The notes under the pieces were generated by a model, which was not told where the DNA came from, did no database searches, and worked only from the letters and a program-made list of their open reading frames with translations. 8,569 nt of DNA from an uncultured Ruminococcus sp. GTDB lineage: Bacteria; Bacillota; Clostridia; Oscillospirales; Ruminococcaceae. This document shows positions 6,864-8,569 of the stretch, in pieces. A program made the translations under genes and the position numbers. Where the stretch lies: NCBI GenBank assembly GCA_947174965.1, contig CAMWKY010000075.1, forward strand, positions 1 to 8,569, written 5' to 3'. Positions within the stretch are counted from its first letter, which is position 1. Each line of letters starts with the position of its first letter.

Positions 6864-7928
6864 TTAAATATTATGTTGTTTTATTTTTTCTGTCCATACT
6901 GCACATAGTTCTGATGCTGTTTCAGCGGATAAAGTCTGTGCAAGCAGAGAAATTCTGTTTTTTCCGCTTTGTGTGATAATTATACGCCCTTTTTTATCGT
7001 CAATGGTGTGATTTTTCGGTATATACTCCATGCCCGACAGAGTTATTTCACGTTTTGCACTTGCGATTTTCGGAAGTCTCTGAACTGTTTCAATCAGATT
7101 TTCTGCGATATGAGTACACATATACAGAGAATCACGGAGAAAACGTGTATTTTCTGCATTTTTCGGAAGTCCTGTTTCAGTGCTGAAACGTTTTATCCTG
7201 TCGGTATTGAGAAAATCCGCACCATAGTGAAAAGTATCGGGAAGCCATACGGTACAGCCTTTTTCCGTCTGATTAAGGCAGTATGCAAGCATTAACTTTT
7301 CATACGAGATAAAACCGATTTCAGCTGAATAAGCATTTACACGCTGTCCGTCGTCGGCAATCTGAAATACAAGTTTATCACTTTCTCCCGAAAAAAATTC
7401 AAGCCACAATGAGCGTACAGCTTTATTTCCACAGCTTATTCCTGCATCTATGATTTTTCTGTTGCCTAAAGAATCAGCAATATTATTGATGTAGATGCTG
7501 TTAAATGACGTTACGGAATGTATTCTGCCCGAACGTTCAGACGGTGCAGACGGTTCAGAATAAGCTATTTCTTTTAATATATGCTCATTCAAAGGAAGTC
7601 CGATATTTCCGAAAAATGACAGCTTGAGTTCTGAATCGCCGTTTATAAATATTCCGCAGTCAGCCGATAAGAGAGGATAGCCAAAACGGAATGACGGCAT
7701 ATCTGTATTTTCGCATACATATACATCTTTTCCACATTCAGAAATCCCACTGCATAGCGCATACAGAACAGGCAGACGATTAAAGCAGTTTGTGCCTATA
7801 CTGAATCTTGTGAACAGTCTGGCAACTGTTCTGCCAAGTTCCGATGACTCAACGGACGATACAGGCTTTATAGCCTCACAATAGTTGTCCCTGAAACTGA
7901 AATATTTGTTTTCGCCGATATAACTCAT
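6864..7928 (-). CDS. degenerate phosphohexomutase-like protein (probable pseudoenzyme)
   Basis: The 354-residue product follows the layout of alpha-D-phosphohexomutases (phosphoglucomutase, phosphomannomutase, GlmM), but the catalytic motifs are gone. The best match is domain 1 (about 60-113): GISECGKDVYVCENTDMPSF, then LSADCGIFI and FFGNIGLPL. These align with the family's G-x-dVy, pTP and aDaGimITASHNP...iKff...G stretch, but INGDSE (95-100) stands where the phosphoserine loop TASHNP belongs. In domain 2, RKIIDAG (157-163) looks like the opening strand, and IADDGQRVNAYSAEIGFIS (190-208) sits at the metal loop DGDaDR...vDe.G without its three Asp ligands. Domain 3 is shortened, with no GEeSGH. 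Domain 4 shows GRIIITQSGKNR (314-325) in place of RPSGTEP, followed by the usual TLSAETASEL helix. Length is about 100 short of the family. No signal peptide or membrane segment is seen. The ATG at 7928 is chosen because AAAGGAG lies nine bases upstream; the TTG at 7934 is only three bases from it. The frame is intact, which argues for a maintained protein. Family placement is my reading of pattern similarity. Confidence 0.7.
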   Translation of the reverse strand: MSYIGENKYFSFRDNYCEAIKPVSSVESSELGRTVARLFTRFSIGTNCFNRLPVLYALCSGISECGKDVYVCENTDMPSFRFGYPLLSADCGIFINGDSELKLSFFGNIGLPLNEHILKEIAYSEPSAPSERSGRIHSVTSFNSIYINNIADSLGNRKIIDAGISCGNKAVRSLWLEFFSGESDKLVFQIADDGQRVNAYSAEIGFISYEKLMLAYCLNQTEKGCTVWLPDTFHYGADFLNTDRIKRFSTETGLPKNAENTRFLRDSLYMCTHIAENLIETVQRLPKIASAKREITLSGMEYIPKNHTIDDKKGRIIITQSGKNRISLLAQTLSAETASELCAVWTEKIKQHNI

Positions 7929-7937
7929 TTTCAAATA

Positions 7938-7944
7938 CTCCTTT
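7938..7944 (-). promoter_or_regulatory. Shine-Dalgarno site fixing the start of the phosphohexomutase-like gene
   Basis: On the minus strand this reads AAAGGAG. It is nine bases before the ATG at 7928 but only three bases before the in-frame TTG at 7934, so the ATG is the better start and the protein loses two residues relative to the longest reading. Confidence 0.8.
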
Positions 7945-7987
7945 GCTTTGTATTTTATGTATATTATTTTTGACTGACAGAGTAAAA

Positions 7988-8569
7988 TTATTCCTTTTTC
8001 ACGTTTTTCATTAACAGAAGTATACCTATAAGATTAGGAAATGCCATAAGACCGTTGAAAATGTCGGAGATTGTCCAAACTGTCGGGGCTGAAAATACTG
8101 CTCCTGATGCAGATACAAGAGTATATATTATACAGAAAAGTATATTTTCCGTTCCAGTAAGATAGCGGAATGAAATTTCTCCGCAGTAATACCACCCTAT
8201 AATTGTACAGAGGGCAAATATTCCAAGTTCAGCAGTTATAAAAGGCATACTGTATTTTCCCAGTACAGCCGAAAATGATTCGTTCACCGAAAAATTTTCG
8301 GTGGAGCATAATAATGTTACAGCCGTAAGAGTACAGCATATTATTGTATCAAAAAATACTTCAAACATACTCCACATACCCTGTTTTTGCGGTGATGATT
8401 CTCCTGCGGAACTATGTAGAATTGGTGAACTTCCCAGACCTGCTTCATTTGAGAAAATGCCCCGTCTTATACCAACAGGATTTACCCCACTCCCCGCCCC
8501 CCCCCCCGGCAGCAATGGCGGTAGGCCTGATGTTGGTGGAAAAAAAAATGGGGGGGGGGGGGGGGGGGG
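7988..8569 (-). CDS. AGCS-family sodium:alanine/glycine symporter, C-terminal part; 5' end missing
   Basis: Members of the alanine-or-glycine:cation symporter family (AlsT/DagA type) import small amino acids with Na+ across the cytoplasmic membrane. The reliable part shows the family block GIRRGIFSNEAGLGSSP, about 8 to 24 codons into the trustworthy sequence, followed by GMWSMFEVFFDTIICCTLTA, a hallmark of the C-terminal half. Further hydrophobic segments follow (near FITAELGIFALCTIIGWYY, ILFCIIYTLVSASGAVF and LMAFPNLIGILLLM), and the protein ends in a short basic tail, VKKE. About 170 residues are trustworthy out of a usual 450-480. The frame stays open to the right edge, but bases beyond about 8489 encode runs of Gly, Pro and Phe that do not look like protein and are probably sequence error. 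The spacing between the Gly-rich segment and GIRRG also seems about three residues shorter than in relatives, as I recall them. The stop at 7988 lies 59 bases before the next gene. Confidence 0.85.
   Translation of the reverse strand, partial: PPPPPPPFFFPPTSGLPPLLPGGGAGSGVNPVGIRRGIFSNEAGLGSSPILHSSAGESSPQKQGMWSMFEVFFDTIICCTLTAVTLLCSTENFSVNESFSAVLGKYSMPFITAELGIFALCTIIGWYYCGEISFRYLTGTENILFCIIYTLVSASGAVFSAPTVWTISDIFNGLMAFPNLIGILLLMKNVKKE
8489..8569. other. low-quality, homopolymer-rich window end (probable sequencing or assembly artefact)
   Basis: This stretch holds a C4-G-C11 tract (8492-8507), an A9 run (8540-8548) and a terminal G20 run (8550-8569), in a genome whose other genes contain no such G/C homopolymers. 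It falls inside the symporter coding region, where no Gly/Pro/Phe runs are expected. A terminal poly-G is typical of read ends with lost signal in two-colour sequencing. The most likely meaning is an untrimmed contig edge, not biology. Confidence 0.8.

Noticed and set aside
6835..6890. Possible terminator after the phosphohexomutase-like gene, with a T-run on the minus strand
   Set aside because: The only pairing I found is a five-base ACAGA/TCTGT stem with a long A+T loop. It is too weak to call as an intrinsic terminator.
7932..7934. TTG at 7934 as the start of the phosphohexomutase-like gene
   Set aside because: It is only three bases from the AAAGGAG site; the ATG at 7928 has the normal nine-base spacing.
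7945..7987. Possible promoter before the phosphohexomutase-like gene (TTTACT, 17 bases, TATACA on the minus strand)
   Set aside because: Each box matches only four of six consensus bases in A+T-rich sequence, which is expected by chance. Co-transcription with the symporter is equally possible.
8513..8515. TTG at 8515 as a true start of the symporter
   Set aside because: The protein is clearly a C-terminal part of a much longer family, there is no ribosome binding site, and the surrounding sequence is unreliable.

Overview
The window looks like a low-GC Bacillota chromosome, most likely an anaerobic Clostridia member of the Ruminococcus/Oscillospiraceae type. The reasons are the A+T-rich coding sequence, the strong purine-rich Shine-Dalgarno sites, the TTG and GTG starts, and the gdpP-rplI-dnaB order that is known from Bacillota. 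The genus is inference. Every gene supported here reads on the minus strand, so transcription runs from the right end to the left end. No intergenic stretch exceeds 300 bases. The longest is about 142 bases (6722-6863) and holds the main promoter. I see no RNA genes, CRISPR arrays, insertion sequences or attachment sites.

Right part (6864-8569): the C-terminal part of an AGCS-family sodium:alanine/glycine symporter runs into the right end, where the last ~80 bases are homopolymer-rich and look like sequencing or assembly error. Fifty-nine bases downstream lies a 354-residue protein that keeps the fold pattern of the alpha-D-phosphohexomutases (phosphoglucomutase/phosphomannomutase) but has lost every catalytic signature. 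It appears to be a pseudoenzyme and is the most unusual gene in the window.

Left part (1-6863): a sigma-A promoter with perfect consensus boxes (TTGACA, 17 bases, TATAAT) starts a tight run of five genes: ribonuclease J, the c-di-AMP phosphodiesterase GdpP, ribosomal protein bL9, replicative helicase DnaB, and tRNA(Ile)-lysidine synthase TilS, which is cut by the left end. Gaps shrink along the run: 32 bases, 18 bases, a 1-base TGATG overlap, then 2 bases. This suggests one transcript with translational coupling. The run joins mRNA turnover, second-messenger hydrolysis, the ribosome, chromosome replication and tRNA modification. It is a housekeeping operon, not an accessory system.

I do not see a clear undescribed multi-gene system. 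The points worth a second look are the degenerate phosphohexomutase, the Lys/Glu-rich N-terminal extension of ribonuclease J, the absence of a Shine-Dalgarno site at tilS, and the unreliable right edge.
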